Of a DNA stretch of 57,637 nucleotides, positions 46,110 through 56,404 are shown piece by piece (within the stretch, counting starts at the first letter, position 1; each line of letters opens with the position of its first letter). The position numbers and the translations under genes are program-made. The notes beneath the pieces were generated by a model, which worked only from the letters and a program-made list of their open reading frames with translations, did no database searches and was not told where the DNA came from. Origin of the DNA: Candidatus Kuenenia stuttgartensis (GTDB lineage Bacteria > Planctomycetota > GCA-002687715 > CAIWVZ01); assembly GCA_945860915.1 (NCBI GenBank), contig CAMARR010000007.1, positions 101,010-158,646 on the forward strand, read 5' to 3'.

Positions 46110-46118
46110 TTAGAGACG

Positions 46119-47006
46119 ATGAATGGGTCAATTGAGGCGTTCCTAGAGGATCTTGCCACCGCAAAGGGGGCGGGACGCAACACTCTGGACGCCTACCGTC
46201 GGGACTTAACTGGGCTTGCCGTATGGCTATCCCTTAGAAATATCGTGGAATGGGACTCCGTCGCGCCCGGTGACATCGCCACGTGGATCCAATATCGAAG
46301 AGAAGCTGGGGATGCAGTGTCCTCTCTGGCGCGGAGATTCGCCACCGTGCGCTCCTTCTATCGCTATCTTCTTCGCGAGGGAGCACTAGCAAAGGACCCA
46401 ACCGCTCCGCTTCCGCAGCCTCGCCGCGATCGGCCGCTCCCTCGTGCCTTGGGTGAAGCAGACACAAAGCGCCTGCTCGAACAAACGAACGGCGACGATC
46501 CGAATTCACTCCGAGATCGCGCCGTGCTCGAGACGCTCTACGGAGGCGGTCTTCGTGCGTCTGAACTATGCGGTCTCAAACTGCGTGACGTGACATTGAG
46601 CGAAGGGCGCGCGCGCGTCTTAGGCAAGGGCGATAAGGAGCGAATGGTCCAATTGGGGGCGGAGGCTCAAGATGCCATCGTCGCATGGATGACCCGTGGA
46701 CGCCCTAGTTTGTTAACTGAGGTCTCACAGGATTTCCTCTTCGTATCAGATCGTGGAAAGCCCCTGACTCGCCAGACACTCGCCTCCATCGTCAAACGCC
46801 TCGCCCGCGCGACTGGCGTCGATGATGGCACTTCGCCACACACCCTTCGCCACTCCTTCGCCACTCACATGGTGGAACGTGGCGCGGACATCCGAGCGGT
46901 TCAGGAAATGCTCGGCCATGCGTCGATTGACACGACTCAAATCTACACTGCGGTAGACGCTAAACGTCTCACTGCCGTTCACCGCAAACACCACCCCCGT
47001 GCCTAG
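46119..47006 (+). CDS. xerD: XerC/XerD-type tyrosine recombinase
   Basis: This 295-residue recombinase has an N-terminal SAM-like DNA-binding domain (residues 1-90) and a catalytic domain with the full active-site set: Arg in LRASELCGL, Lys in LGKGDKER, His-x-x-Arg in HTLRHSFATHM, His in MLGHASIDTTQ and the nucleophile Tyr in IYTAV. Size and the ending RKHHPRA match chromosome-dimer resolution enzymes; whether it is XerC or XerD is not decided. No attachment site or integron gene is nearby, so it is likely housekeeping. Confidence 0.92.
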   Translation: MNGSIEAFLEDLATAKGAGRNTLDAYRRDLTGLAVWLSLRNIVEWDSVAPGDIATWIQYRREAGDAVSSLARRFATVRSFYRYLLREGALAKDPTAPLPQPRRDRPLPRALGEADTKRLLEQTNGDDPNSLRDRAVLETLYGGGLRASELCGLKLRDVTLSEGRARVLGKGDKERMVQLGAEAQDAIVAWMTRGRPSLLTEVSQDFLFVSDRGKPLTRQTLASIVKRLARATGVDDGTSPHTLRHSFATHMVERGADIRAVQEMLGHASIDTTQIYTAVDAKRLTAVHRKHHPRA

Positions 47007-47691
47007 ACAAGACACACCCACGAAAACTCTGGCACAAGTGGGCGCTGACATCTCCGGGTGTCGCAATTGCGAAAGACTTGCGAATTGGTGCGGCACATTC
47101 AAAGATCGGCCTGGCTATTGGGCACGCGGTGTTCCCGGATTTGGCGATCCTGAAGCGAAACTGCTCGTACTCGGTCTCGCGCCTGGGGCACATGGAGCGA
47201 ACCGAACCGGTCGTCCTTTCACGGGCGACGGTGCCGGCGTTTTTCTCTACCGCGCCTTGTTCGACCTAGGCCTTTCATCCTCTGCGGAGCCGACGTCACG
47301 GGATGACGGACTGACGCTTCGCTCGACCTGGATCACGAATACCGTCAAGTGTTGCCCCCCCGCCAATAAGCCTACTCCAGCTGAAACTCGCGCGTGCTCT
47401 GGATACCTAGTGCGCGAAATGGAAGCCCTCGTTGGCATCCGCGCGGTGCTGGCATTAGGACGTACGGCCCATGATGCTTGGCTCGCTCATCTCATGAACA
47501 CTGGCCATTCGATCCGCCGTCTTGACTTTCCGTTTGCTCACGGTTCAATCCACCAATTTGGTTCGACGACTCCGGTCATGGTCGACACGTTTCATACATC
47601 TCGATACAACGTCAACACGGGACGATTAACATATCCGAGTTTTCTGGCTGCCATGAGATGCGCGGCGAAAGCTGCCGGAGCCCTCCATTGA
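46999..47691 (+). CDS. udgB: Family 5 uracil-DNA glycosylase (UDGb type)
   Basis: This 230-residue base-excision repair enzyme has an iron-sulphur cluster. Cys ligands are in SGCRNCERL and TVKCCPPANK ... RACSGYL. The active-site motif GLAPGAHGANRTGRPFTGDGAG identifies family 5, and HTSRYNV is the C-terminal motif. The GTG start overlaps the recombinase stop by 8 bases. The family removes uracil and related bases from DNA; substrate range is not visible from sequence. Confidence 0.92.
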   Translation: MPRQDTPTKTLAQVGADISGCRNCERLANWCGTFKDRPGYWARGVPGFGDPEAKLLVLGLAPGAHGANRTGRPFTGDGAGVFLYRALFDLGLSSSAEPTSRDDGLTLRSTWITNTVKCCPPANKPTPAETRACSGYLVREMEALVGIRAVLALGRTAHDAWLAHLMNTGHSIRRLDFPFAHGSIHQFGSTTPVMVDTFHTSRYNVNTGRLTYPSFLAAMRCAAKAAGALH

Positions 47692-48695
47692 CTCTGGTCT
47701 TTTCCTACGAGGATGGCTCCCTTGATGGGCGATCAGACGTCCTCGCCGTCGATGGGGTTTTTGGAATCGGCCCGAACCTCTCTCATTGGCCCGGCAATAG
47801 GACGCCTACTCGATACCGCCATGACCTCAGCACAGGCATGGCACTTCGACTCGCCGCGTGTGCCGATCGAGCTAGTTTCCTTCGTGGCATCACGACGGTG
47901 TCAAACAACCACTACGACACGGATGGCGTCCTTTCCGTATTTGCCTGCCTAAACCCCGATCAGGCCCTCGAAATCAGCGAGGCCCTGCTCGATGCGGCCG
48001 CGGCGGGTGACTTCCTCGAAATTCGATCTGAAGCTGCCCTTCGGTTCGATCGGATTGTCGCCGAGCTGACACATCATCGAGATTCACCCATCTATCGAGA
48101 GGCCGAAGGCCTTGGGAGCACTGATCGACACAAGCTCGCGTACGCTTGGCTGCTCCCCAGAGTGCCGGAGCTGATCCGAACTCAAGGGTCCCTTGAGCCG
48201 CTGTGGATCGAATCGGTACTCGCGCACGACCGCTCACTTCGCGAATTCGCAAGTGGACGCGCCGTGATCCGCAAGACTCCAACTGGAATCGCGCTCGTCA
48301 ACTGTGACGTCGACTTGGCCCTGACTGCGGTGATCTCCCTCGCTCGTCCGTCAGCCCGAATCCTGATCGCACAATCGACAGAAGGAGGCACGAAGTACAG
48401 GTTCCTACAAACTACGAGATCTTGGTTCGACCAAGTGTCCTTAGCGCCGCCTCGGTTCGACCTTCTCCCGACAGCGAATGAACTGCAACAAATGGAACCG
48501 CTCTCCGAAGGGAAATGGTACGCCGACGGAATTGCAGCTCCCCTTGCAGAACTGGCGTTTGGTGTCGAGCGAAAGCGGGGCGATCCGACACAGTCGCGGG
48601 TAAACCAAGTACCTAGTGCTCTGTCTCTGGAAGTCGTGCTGACAAAAATAGAAGCGGCCGCCGCATGTGCGACGGCCGCCCCATCACGATTCTGA
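47688..48695 (+). CDS. Unknown protein with an NNHxDxDG motif
   Basis: I cannot assign a function to this 335-residue protein. It has VSNNHYDTDGVLSVFACL near residue 85, a His/Asp cluster that could bind metal as in DHH-type phosphoesterases, but the other DHH motifs are not evident. Further conserved-looking parts are HKLAYAWLLPRVPEL and SEGGKYRFL-like segments. TTG 47688 is my choice: GGAG lies seven bases upstream and it overlaps the previous stop in TTGA. ATG 47658 has no Shine-Dalgarno sequence. The 3' end of the gene contains the terminator of the convergent gene. Confidence 0.75.
   Translation: MTLVFSYEDGSLDGRSDVLAVDGVFGIGPNLSHWPGNRTPTRYRHDLSTGMALRLAACADRASFLRGITTVSNNHYDTDGVLSVFACLNPDQALEISEALLDAAAAGDFLEIRSEAALRFDRIVAELTHHRDSPIYREAEGLGSTDRHKLAYAWLLPRVPELIRTQGSLEPLWIESVLAHDRSLREFASGRAVIRKTPTGIALVNCDVDLALTAVISLARPSARILIAQSTEGGTKYRFLQTTRSWFDQVSLAPPRFDLLPTANELQQMEPLSEGKWYADGIAAPLAELAFGVERKRGDPTQSRVNQVPSALSLEVVLTKIEAAAACATAAPSRF
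48645..48680 (-). terminator. Terminator of the haloperoxidase gene, inside the opposite gene
   Basis: GCGGCC (48655-48660) pairs with GGCCGC (48675-48680), with an inner CGCA/TGCG stem. On the minus strand TTCTATTTTT follows. It ends the haloperoxidase message after its stop at 48704, within the last codons of the plus-strand gene. Confidence 0.65.
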
Positions 48696-48703
48696 GTCCG
48701 TGC

Positions 48704-50356
48704 TTAGGCCGAAACCGGCACGCCGTCGAAGCCGACGAAGTTGATCGTGAACGACTCTGTCAGAGTCAAACGCTGCTCTCTGAGGCACGAGAGTGCAACT
48801 TCCTGACCGAGCATGAACGACTCAATCGCCTCGGATCGCCAGTGAACTCCCGCGCAATTGCGGCCTTGTGCGATATTGGACGCCAGCTTGTCGAGCTCGC
48901 CGCCAACCGTGAGTGCGCCTGCACCCGGTCCAACGTAGGCATCGAGCGCCGTACCATCGGCCGATGGGATCCACGACTGAGGCAACACGTGCGATTCGTT
49001 GAAGAATGCCTTGAGGATCGTGATGCAGGCTCCTGCAACAACATTGTGCCCGGCACCATACGAAGGATGCGGAGGGCAACCTTCGGGATAGGCCATGGGC
49101 AGCAGGGATGTTCCGTTAGCCAGCTGGACGCGTTGCCGTCCAACGGAGTTCATGACATCTGCGTGAATGCCGAAGTTATCTTGTGCCGTTTGCTGCACCT
49201 CGACACGACCACCGAACTCTTCGGGACGAATGCGACGATGGACAAACCACTTCTGATACCAGACAGCTTTCAAAGAACGGAGTGCCACATCTGCGACCAT
49301 GCTCAGAACATGCGGCATCGCGAAGTTCACGAAACCCGTTTGATTAGAGCTCGCGCTGTACGGGTTCATTCCGGGCTTGAGTGCCGCACCCGACTGAGCG
49401 ACCTGGAACGCGGCGAACAGGTACGCCTGATAGAGAGCATCCTGACGGACGTAGTAAGCCAAATCACGGAAGTTACGGATGTAACGCTCTGTTGCGTCGA
49501 GAACCAGTGTGCCGGGGCCGACTTGTCCATTTTGGACCGCGAGCCACGACGCAAAATCCGTCATGAAGTTCGGGCCAGCCGTCGTTGTCTTCTGCTTATT
49601 CGTGATTCGAATCGAACCGAACTGGAACGGGCGGAGCAGGAACTGGGAGAGCCATGGGCCTGTGAGATCGCCGGGCATTGCCGTACGGAACACGGTCGCC
49701 GGCGTCACAGTTCCCGCGACCTTCGGACCGCGGAAGTCTGTCATTGCCGTAAGTTCCGCACACGCCGACGCAACATCTACGTTCGTGCCCCAGTCAGAGA
49801 AGTGCACTTCTCGAAGCAACGCCATCCAATAGAGTTCAACCATCTCGCCTGCTTGCTGCGCCGACTGAAAACCAGGCGCTGGGGGCATCGAGAGTTGATG
49901 GCTATCCGTGCCAAGGAGGTCATAGGAAACGCCAGCCTGTGGGCTGTGCATTTTGTTCGGACCGCCGTAGGGAACGGCCTCGAGTCCTGCAAGATCCTCG
50001 TTCGCTAGCGCGGTGCTGAATTGCCCCCACGCAGCCGCGTTCGGGCGACCTAATGCATCGTGTGGAAGGCCCTTCGAGTAATTGAAGGCTCCGTCGGGAC
50101 GATTGATCTCATCCGTGTTGGCTGCCTGATTTGCGATTCCTGTTTGAAATTGAAGGTCCGCACACGCGCGGCGAACCTCGCGCGCTGCCGCACGGCGCGC
50201 GGCAAGTCCGAGTTGTGGGACTCCTCCGGCGGCATCGGCGCCACCGCAACCCGTCAATGACGCTCCGCTTGCGACGACGGCTGCACCCGCACCGATGGTC
50301 CCGAGGAACCGTCTGCGATCGACGCCGGTCTTTTTAGAGTTTCGTGGCAAAGCCAT
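48704..50356 (-). CDS. Tat-exported lipoprotein, vanadium-dependent haloperoxidase-like (PAP2 superfamily)
   Basis: This 550-residue protein starts with a Tat signal (DRRRFLGTIGAGAA) followed by a lipobox (SLTGC), so it is probably a Tat-exported lipoprotein. The vanadate/phosphate-binding set is complete: KWFVHRRIRPEEF (Lys and Arg), HPSYGAGHN (Ser-x-Gly region and His) and GRNCAGVHWRSE (Arg and the axial His). It may oxidise halides with peroxide, or act as an acid phosphatase, since the fold serves both. ATG 50356 has AAGGAGA eight bases upstream; the frame extends to 50644 without a signal and is rejected. The 214 bases to uvrC hold no gene. Confidence 0.88.
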   Translation of the reverse strand: MALPRNSKKTGVDRRRFLGTIGAGAAVVASGASLTGCGGADAAGGVPQLGLAARRAAAREVRRACADLQFQTGIANQAANTDEINRPDGAFNYSKGLPHDALGRPNAAAWGQFSTALANEDLAGLEAVPYGGPNKMHSPQAGVSYDLLGTDSHQLSMPPAPGFQSAQQAGEMVELYWMALLREVHFSDWGTNVDVASACAELTAMTDFRGPKVAGTVTPATVFRTAMPGDLTGPWLSQFLLRPFQFGSIRITNKQKTTTAGPNFMTDFASWLAVQNGQVGPGTLVLDATERYIRNFRDLAYYVRQDALYQAYLFAAFQVAQSGAALKPGMNPYSASSNQTGFVNFAMPHVLSMVADVALRSLKAVWYQKWFVHRRIRPEEFGGRVEVQQTAQDNFGIHADVMNSVGRQRVQLANGTSLLPMAYPEGCPPHPSYGAGHNVVAGACITILKAFFNESHVLPQSWIPSADGTALDAYVGPGAGALTVGGELDKLASNIAQGRNCAGVHWRSEAIESFMLGQEVALSCLREQRLTLTESFTINFVGFDGVPVSA

Positions 50357-50570
50357 AGTTCTTATCTCCTTCGCTAGGTTCTTTGCCGCGAGACACCTCC
50401 GCCCGCATCTGTCAATCACACACGTCAGAACTGAACCGACGCCGATCGACACTTCGTGGGGGGCCCCAAGGCAACAAATGTCATGGGATAGTACCGCAAT
50501 GGACGGAAATCTGGAAGGACCAAACACTTCGGACGCCGTCCGAGACAATTCGTCACGCGTTGTCCGCTCG

Positions 50571-52412
50571 TTAGATCTGACGCCCCACCAATTCCTGACG
50601 CCAAGTGAGCAACGCGGCGACGGTGCGACTCGTTCCCAACACACGCAGAAGGTCTTCTGCAGAGGCCTGCTTCACGCCCTCGAGCCCACCAAAGGAGCGA
50701 AGTAGCGCCTTGGCACGCGTGGGTCCGACCCCAGGGATCGTCTCCAGCACGGAAGTCACCGCCTGTTTACCGCGGATCTTTCTTGAGAAATTGATAGCGA
50801 ACCGATGCGCCTCATCCCGGACTCGTACGAGTAACTTGAGCTCCTCCGACGATGCTTCAAAGAGAATCGGGAGCTCCCGATCTTCACGGATGACTCGCTC
50901 TTCCGTGCCGAAGCGCCCCGTAGCTCGTCCTAGCGTGCGCGCCTTCGCAAATCCGACCACATCGACTCCGACAATCTTCAGCTCCCTAAACACGCTCAGA
51001 ACACGCGTGAGTTGCGGACGCCCGCCGTCGATCACAATGAGATCCGGAAGATCACCGTCGGCGACGCCCGCAAGCAATCGGCGACGGAGAACCTCTTCGA
51101 GCGCGGCGAAGTCGTCGTTGCGCTGTTCTGAAATGCGATAGTGACGGTATTGGGTCTTGTCTGGCTTCGCGGCAACAAACGTGACCCGACTTCCAACAAC
51201 TTGGCCACCGGCAAGATGGGAAATGTCGTAGCACTCGATTCGATTCGGCGTCCGAGCCAAATCGAGTTTTCGTTCCAAACCCAACAGAGTGCTTGAGACT
51301 TTGCCGTCTTGCCCCTCGGAATCGGCGAGTGCCAGCTCAGCATTTCGCGTGGCGAGTTCAATAAGTCGCACTGACTCGCCTCGAGCCGGGACTCTGATCT
51401 CGACTGCGGCGCGTCTCCTTGATGAGAGGATTTCAGCGTGCAGGCCCACGTCCTCGGGCAATTCTGGCGCGAGAATTTCCTCCGGGATTCCCCGAGATGG
51501 ATCGTAGTACTGGCCGAGAAACGCGCTGAGAATTTCGGACCGCGTGCCATCCACCCGGACTCGGAACACCTCGCCATTGCGGAGCGTTCCCCCACGCACT
51601 GAGACTATGGCAATGGCTCCAAGTGCACCAGCTGTAGCGAGCCCGATCGCATCCCGATCGCGCACAGGACCTTTTGCAACCAGAGGATGGTCGACCGTAG
51701 TTTTCGCTGCTTCAAGTCGATCGCGAAGTTCGGCCGCACGCTCAAAGTCGAGAGACTCGGCGGCCACCTGCATGTCGCGCTCGAGCTCCGCGATGACAGC
51801 CCGATCCTCGCCGGAAAGAAAGCGCAAGACCTTTGCCACGATCTCCATGTAGTCGGTACGCGCCACCAGTCCGACGCACGGCGCACCGCATCGCTTGATC
51901 TCGTATGCGAGACACGGGCGAGTTCGGTTGTAGAGCACCGAATCCTGACAGGTCCTGATGGGGAATAACGTGTTCAGCCACTGGATGGTCTTTCGGCAGG
52001 CGAATCCCGAAGGATAGGGCCCGAAGTACATTGCCCCATCGTGGCGACGACGACGCACAATCTCTAAACGCGGCCACTCAGCCTTGGTGTCAAGCCTCAA
52101 GCTGAAATAAGTCTTGTCATCTCGGAGCCTGATGTTGAATCGAGGCTGATGCTGCTTGATCAGCGCATTCTCCAGCAACAATGCGTCCTTTGCGGTTGGC
52201 GTCACGAAGACCTCAACCTCCTTGCAAAGTCGAGCTATATGCGCCACCGATGCCCGAGAGTCCGTTCGATTGAGGTAAGCTCGGACTCGCATTCGCAAGC
52301 CAGAGGCCTTGCCGATGTACAGAGGAACGGCCTTGATATCGAGAAACACATACACGCCGGGGTCCGTGGGCAACTCCGCGACTCCGCTGGGATCAAAGGC
52401 AACACGGGCCAA
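50571..52412 (-). CDS. uvrC: UvrABC excinuclease subunit C
   Basis: UvrC makes both cuts in nucleotide excision repair. In order: a GIY-YIG nuclease (PGVYVFLDIKAVPLYIGKA, about residues 18-95), a Cys-rich segment (RCGAPCVG), a UVR motif near 210, an RNase H-like nuclease (RIECYDISHLAGG), and helix-hairpin-helix repeats (TIPGVGPTRAKALLRSFGG). 613 residues. It uses TTG 52412, one base after the uvrB stop, so the two are translated as a pair. Confidence 0.96.
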   Translation of the reverse strand: MARVAFDPSGVAELPTDPGVYVFLDIKAVPLYIGKASGLRMRVRAYLNRTDSRASVAHIARLCKEVEVFVTPTAKDALLLENALIKQHQPRFNIRLRDDKTYFSLRLDTKAEWPRLEIVRRRRHDGAMYFGPYPSGFACRKTIQWLNTLFPIRTCQDSVLYNRTRPCLAYEIKRCGAPCVGLVARTDYMEIVAKVLRFLSGEDRAVIAELERDMQVAAESLDFERAAELRDRLEAAKTTVDHPLVAKGPVRDRDAIGLATAGALGAIAIVSVRGGTLRNGEVFRVRVDGTRSEILSAFLGQYYDPSRGIPEEILAPELPEDVGLHAEILSSRRRAAVEIRVPARGESVRLIELATRNAELALADSEGQDGKVSSTLLGLERKLDLARTPNRIECYDISHLAGGQVVGSRVTFVAAKPDKTQYRHYRISEQRNDDFAALEEVLRRRLLAGVADGDLPDLIVIDGGRPQLTRVLSVFRELKIVGVDVVGFAKARTLGRATGRFGTEERVIREDRELPILFEASSEELKLLVRVRDEAHRFAINFSRKIRGKQAVTSVLETIPGVGPTRAKALLRSFGGLEGVKQASAEDLLRVLGTSRTVAALLTWRQELVGRQI

Positions 52413-52413
52413 G

Positions 52414-54468
52414 TCAGCCGCCCCGAAGGAAATGCTGTTCTAAAGCTTTCACACGATCCCGAAGCTCGGCAGCCTCTTCAAATCTGAGCTCCCGCGCCGC
52501 GACTCGCATGGTCTCCGTGAGCCGTGAGATCTCCTTCTCGAGGTCCTTTCCTGTGTAGGACTTTGCATCCGCCACGGAAATTGGTGAACCACGGCCATGG
52601 CGGCCACCACGGGATCCCGCTCCCCCAATCCCTCCTACATCAACTGTCACGTAGTCCTTCTCATAGAGGCTCTCGATCAGATCGCCAATGCGCTTCTTGA
52701 TCGTCTGCGGGGTGATTCCGTGGTCGCGGTTCCACTGAATCTGACGCGTTCGACGTCTCTCGGTTTCTCGAATCGCAGTTTCGATACTCCCTGTCCGCGT
52801 GTCGGCGTACAGGATCACACGCCCGTCGACGTTTCTCGCCGCGCGGCCGATAGTCTGAATGAGAGAGCGGTGACTTCTCAAGAATCCTTCCTTGTCCGCA
52901 TCGAGTATCCCAACGAGCGCAACCTCTGGGAGATCGAGACCTTCGCGAAGTAGATTGACTCCAACAAGGACGTCGAATTCGCCCAACCTCAAGCTGCGAA
53001 GTATTTGCATGCGTTCGAGCGTGTCGATGTCCGAATGCAAGAACCTCGTGCGAAGACCAAGTTCGCGCCAGTAACCAGAAAGGTCTTCGGCCATGCGTTT
53101 GGTCAAGCTTGTCACCAAGACTCGGTACCCTGCCGCGATGGTCTTTCGAACCTCGCCAAGAAGGTCGTCGGCCTGCCCCGTGGCAGGACGCACCTCTACA
53201 ATCGGATCGACAAGCCCCGTAGGTCGAATCACCTGCTCAGCCGTAACTCCATCAGACCTCCGAAGGTCTTCGTCACTCGGGGTCGCCGAGACGTACACCA
53301 CCTGATGGACTCGTTGCTCGAACTCTTCGGCCGTCAGTGGTCGATTATCGATCGCCGAAGGAAGCCGAAATCCGTGGTCCACCAGCGTGTTTTTTCGGAC
53401 TCGATCACCACGGTACATTCCACCCAACTGGGGCATGGTGACGTGACTTTCATCGACGAATACGATGAAGTCTTTCGGAAAGTAATCAACAAGCGTCGCC
53501 GGAGGCAAGCCGGGACCTCGCCCATCCAAATGGCGACTATAGTTCTCTATGCCCGCACAATGGCCGAGTTCCGTCAACAACTCCACGTCGAGTCGCGTCC
53601 GCATTTCGAGCCGCTGGGCTTCAAGCAGTTTTCCTTGCCCTTTGAAAGTTGCGAGGCTTTCGCTTAGTTCCGCTTCGATTGCCGCGATCGCCGTAGTCAG
53701 TCGCTCCCTCGTCGTGACGTGATGCGACGTGGGGAAAATCGCGACAACGGCAGGTTCGGAGAGGACTTCACCTGTCACGGCATCGATCCGCGCGATAGCC
53801 TCGACCGTGTCGCCAAACCACTCGATGCGGACGATTTCTCCATCGGCATCAGCCGGCAGGATCTCTACGACATCACCACGAGCACGGAACGTCCCACGCC
53901 GCGGTGCGACGTCATTGCGGCTGTACTGGATCCGAACGAGTCGACGCAGAACTTCATCCCGATCAAGGTCCTCGCCCTGGCGGATCTCGACGCGAAGATC
54001 GCCGTAGACCTCCGGAGATCCAAGGCCATAGATGCATGAGACTGACGCCACAATGATGACGTCGCGCCTCGTCATGAGCGAGGCTGTCGCCGCATGACGC
54101 ATGCGATCAATCTGCTCGTTGATCGCAGCATCTTTAGCGATATAGGTGTCTGACGACACCATATAGGCTTCGGGCTGGTAGTAGTCGTAGTAAGAAACGA
54201 AGTACTCGACAGCGTTGTCCGGGAACAACTCCTTCATCTCGCTGTAAAGCTGGGCCGCAAGCGTCTTGTTCGGTGCCAGAATCAACGCCGGCCGCTGAGT
54301 TCGCGAGATCACCTGAGCCACAGAGAAGGTCTTGCCAGATCCTGTAACACCCAGAAGCGTTGAGTATCGCTTTCCCGTGCCTAGCGATTGCAACAAGGCC
54401 TCGATCGCCGCAGGCTGATCGCCGCATGGCTCTAAGTCCGTCTGGAGCCTAAATACGGTCCCTTCCAT
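52414..54468 (-). CDS. uvrB: UvrABC excinuclease subunit B
   Basis: UvrB is the damage-verifying helicase-like subunit. It has Walker [13 protein letters not shown], the beta-hairpin with [22 protein letters not shown] as motif II, the second domain with [12 protein letters not shown], and a C-terminal UVR motif that binds UvrC ([14 protein letters not shown]). I chose ATG 54468 (684 residues); TTG 54477 is nine bases further up. A Gly-rich insert ([17 protein letters not shown]) near residue 620 precedes the UVR motif. uvrA is not in the window. Confidence 0.96.
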   Translation of the reverse strand: MEGTVFRLQTDLEPCGDQPAAIEALLQSLGTGKRYSTLLGVTGSGKTFSVAQVISRTQRPALILAPNKTLAAQLYSEMKELFPDNAVEYFVSYYDYYQPEAYMVSSDTYIAKDAAINEQIDRMRHAATASLMTRRDVIIVASVSCIYGLGSPEVYGDLRVEIRQGEDLDRDEVLRRLVRIQYSRNDVAPRRGTFRARGDVVEILPADADGEIVRIEWFGDTVEAIARIDAVTGEVLSEPAVVAIFPTSHHVTTRERLTTAIAAIEAELSESLATFKGQGKLLEAQRLEMRTRLDVELLTELGHCAGIENYSRHLDGRGPGLPPATLVDYFPKDFIVFVDESHVTMPQLGGMYRGDRVRKNTLVDHGFRLPSAIDNRPLTAEEFEQRVHQVVYVSATPSDEDLRRSDGVTAEQVIRPTGLVDPIVEVRPATGQADDLLGEVRKTIAAGYRVLVTSLTKRMAEDLSGYWRELGLRTRFLHSDIDTLERMQILRSLRLGEFDVLVGVNLLREGLDLPEVALVGILDADKEGFLRSHRSLIQTIGRAARNVDGRVILYADTRTGSIETAIRETERRRTRQIQWNRDHGITPQTIKKRIGDLIESLYEKDYVTVDVGGIGGAGSRGGRHGRGSPISVADAKSYTGKDLEKEISRLTETMRVAARELRFEEAAELRDRVKALEQHFLRGG

Positions 54469-54506
54469 CGCATGCAACGGTAGCAGGACACCCCGAGGGC
54501 GATGAT

Positions 54507-56306
54507 TTATCGGCCTTGCAGGAGAAACACGCGCTCGGCGGCATCGCCAAGTGCTTTGGCCTCGACATCCGATGCTGCGAGCGACTGCAAAAGGGCAAAC
54601 TCGTTTCGCGCGGAGAATGCCTGGCCGGTCGTAAAATAGATCCAGCCAAGGACAAATCTGGCATCCCGATCTGTGCTCGAGTCGATAAGACGCCCCTCCA
54701 ACTTTGCCCGCGCAGAGACAAGGACATCGCCATCACCGAGTATCGCCGTGAGATCGGCAGTTCGCACGGTTGGAACTCCTTCGAGTGCAACTCCCGCCCG
54801 GATCGCGTCACAGGCCTTCGCAATTTCGCCCGCAGGAATGAGGCAGGAGGCGAGGCGGTATGCCAACTCCGCATTGTCCGGATTCGCAATGAATCCTTGA
54901 CGAAGTTCCTCCGCCGCCTCTAACCAGCGGCCGTCTCGTGCAGACTTCTCGGACGCAACGAGGTAGTCCTGTGCCGATTCCCGCGCAATGGAGCTCGATG
55001 TCAACGGCGACTTAAGACTCTGTGGCACGCCACGACCACGGCCATCGAACGAGGCGTGAGACGGCAAGGCGCCCCCGCGCTGAACGATCACCGGCGCAGG
55101 CCTAGATGCCAATCCCGGGCGATCCTCAGCAGCAGGAACGAATACAACTTCTTCGCCCGTGTCATCCCCCGCAAACTCTACGTAGGGATCTGACGTCTCG
55201 GTAACTGACACATGCGACGTCGAGTACCAAACAGTTGCGATGACGGGAGTGGAACACGACCCATAGTAATTCCAAGGGTAGTAGTCGTAAACCCGATAGG
55301 ACGAATACCATGTGTCGCACCACAGCTCCGGTGAGTACGACCACCCAAAACCGTGGTAGTACCGCGGATAACAGGGTCGCTGATTAATCCAAGGATTGGA
55401 TCCGCACCAGGGGCTTGACCACGCAGGTGGCGCCCACCACCCCGCCTCAACCGGCGAGATCCACATCGCACCGGGGCGATGATATGAAAAGGGCAAGCAA
55501 CCGAACGGTGTCGCCCCGTTCACAAGCGCCGACGCGAGCCCGACCGACTGAACTCCGCCGCTCATCACGAGAGATGCCGACCCCACTCCAGCAATCGGAG
55601 CATGAAGCAATGAGCCTTGTTGGGCGGCTGCATGCGACTGCGGAACAACACCTCGAGCGCCTGAAGTCGACACGAGCTCACCGCGAACTTTTGCATCACG
55701 TGGAGTGGCAACGGAGAGTGAGGATGGACGCTCAGGGGGCGGCTCACGGCGGATTCGAATTGGAGGCAAGGAATCCAGAGCACCCGACTCGATCACGGGT
55801 ACTTCCTTCGCTACGGATGATTTGGGTATTCCCCTTTGCGCATCACGCGGTTCGGGAGTTCGAGGCGTGATATCGCCAGTTGAAGGGGTCCGGACCGGTC
55901 CTGCATCAGGACGTCCTTCGACCATCGTCGGAGGACGTCGATTTGAGTTGTTGGATTTAGGCGACGTCCTAACAGGCGATGAACGTGCGGCCTGGGGATC
56001 TACATTAACGGGTGCGGTCGGTACAGCAGTTGGTGGGGCGACGACATGGTGCACGGGAGCAGGAGCGGGAGCCGGCGCCGAACGGGTTGGAATCGGGACG
56101 CGAACCGGAGCAGGCTGAACCGGCGAGCGTGTCGGCGGCGCAGGTGGCGGAACTTGGGTGGGTGTAGAAGGACGAGCGGATGGGAACGACGACGCGGGCG
56201 AGCCCTGCGGTGGCGTACCCCCGCTCGACTTGGGCGCGCCGACACCCTGAGCGCCCAGAGCACTTACGAGCAACGAGGTCAACGCAATATGGCCGTAGCG
56301 GTTCAT
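54507..56306 (-). CDS. Secreted Pro-rich, Trp/Tyr-rich protein with TPR end
   Basis: I do not recognise this 599-residue protein. It has a signal peptide (about 1-23) and a long Pro/Ala/Ser/Thr-rich region (about 25-210). The middle (about 285-365) is exceptionally rich in Trp, Tyr, Cys and Pro ([27 protein letters not shown]). A TPR-like helical domain (about 435-595) ends it ([19 protein letters not shown]). It is probably a surface or cell-wall protein. It lies between uvrB and the porin, 38 bases from the former. Confidence 0.82.
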   Translation of the reverse strand: MNRYGHIALTSLLVSALGAQGVGAPKSSGGTPPQGSPASSFPSARPSTPTQVPPPAPPTRSPVQPAPVRVPIPTRSAPAPAPAPVHHVVAPPTAVPTAPVNVDPQAARSSPVRTSPKSNNSNRRPPTMVEGRPDAGPVRTPSTGDITPRTPEPRDAQRGIPKSSVAKEVPVIESGALDSLPPIRIRREPPPERPSSLSVATPRDAKVRGELVSTSGARGVVPQSHAAAQQGSLLHAPIAGVGSASLVMSGGVQSVGLASALVNGATPFGCLPFSYHRPGAMWISPVEAGWWAPPAWSSPWCGSNPWINQRPCYPRYYHGFGWSYSPELWCDTWYSSYRVYDYYPWNYYGSCSTPVIATVWYSTSHVSVTETSDPYVEFAGDDTGEEVVFVPAAEDRPGLASRPAPVIVQRGGALPSHASFDGRGRGVPQSLKSPLTSSSIARESAQDYLVASEKSARDGRWLEAAEELRQGFIANPDNAELAYRLASCLIPAGEIAKACDAIRAGVALEGVPTVRTADLTAILGDGDVLVSARAKLEGRLIDSSTDRDARFVLGWIYFTTGQAFSARNEFALLQSLAASDVEAKALGDAAERVFLLQGR

Positions 56307-56345
56307 GGTAAGCCCTCGCCCCCCAGTCTATCGGATGGCACCCAT

Positions 56346-56383
56346 GAAAAGAAACATGCCCCCGGTTTCCCGAGGGCATGTCC
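56346..56383 (-). terminator. Intrinsic terminator of the porin gene
   Basis: ACATGCCC (56356-56363) pairs with GGGCATGT (56376-56383) with a short inner stem. On the minus strand TTCTTTTC follows. It is 22 bases after the porin stop. Confidence 0.85.
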
Positions 56384-56404
56384 GATCCTCAAATCTGATT
56401 CAGA

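Noticed and set aside
46119-47006. Integrase of a mobile element
   Set aside because: Length, ending and context fit XerC/XerD; no att-like repeats, tRNA gene or cargo were seen.
48665-50008. A 447-residue open frame on the plus strand
   Set aside because: It lies opposite the haloperoxidase gene, has a Cys/Arg/His-rich composition typical of antisense frames, and no recognisable domain.
53005-53667. A 220-residue plus-strand frame
   Set aside because: Entirely opposite uvrB, whose motifs are complete.
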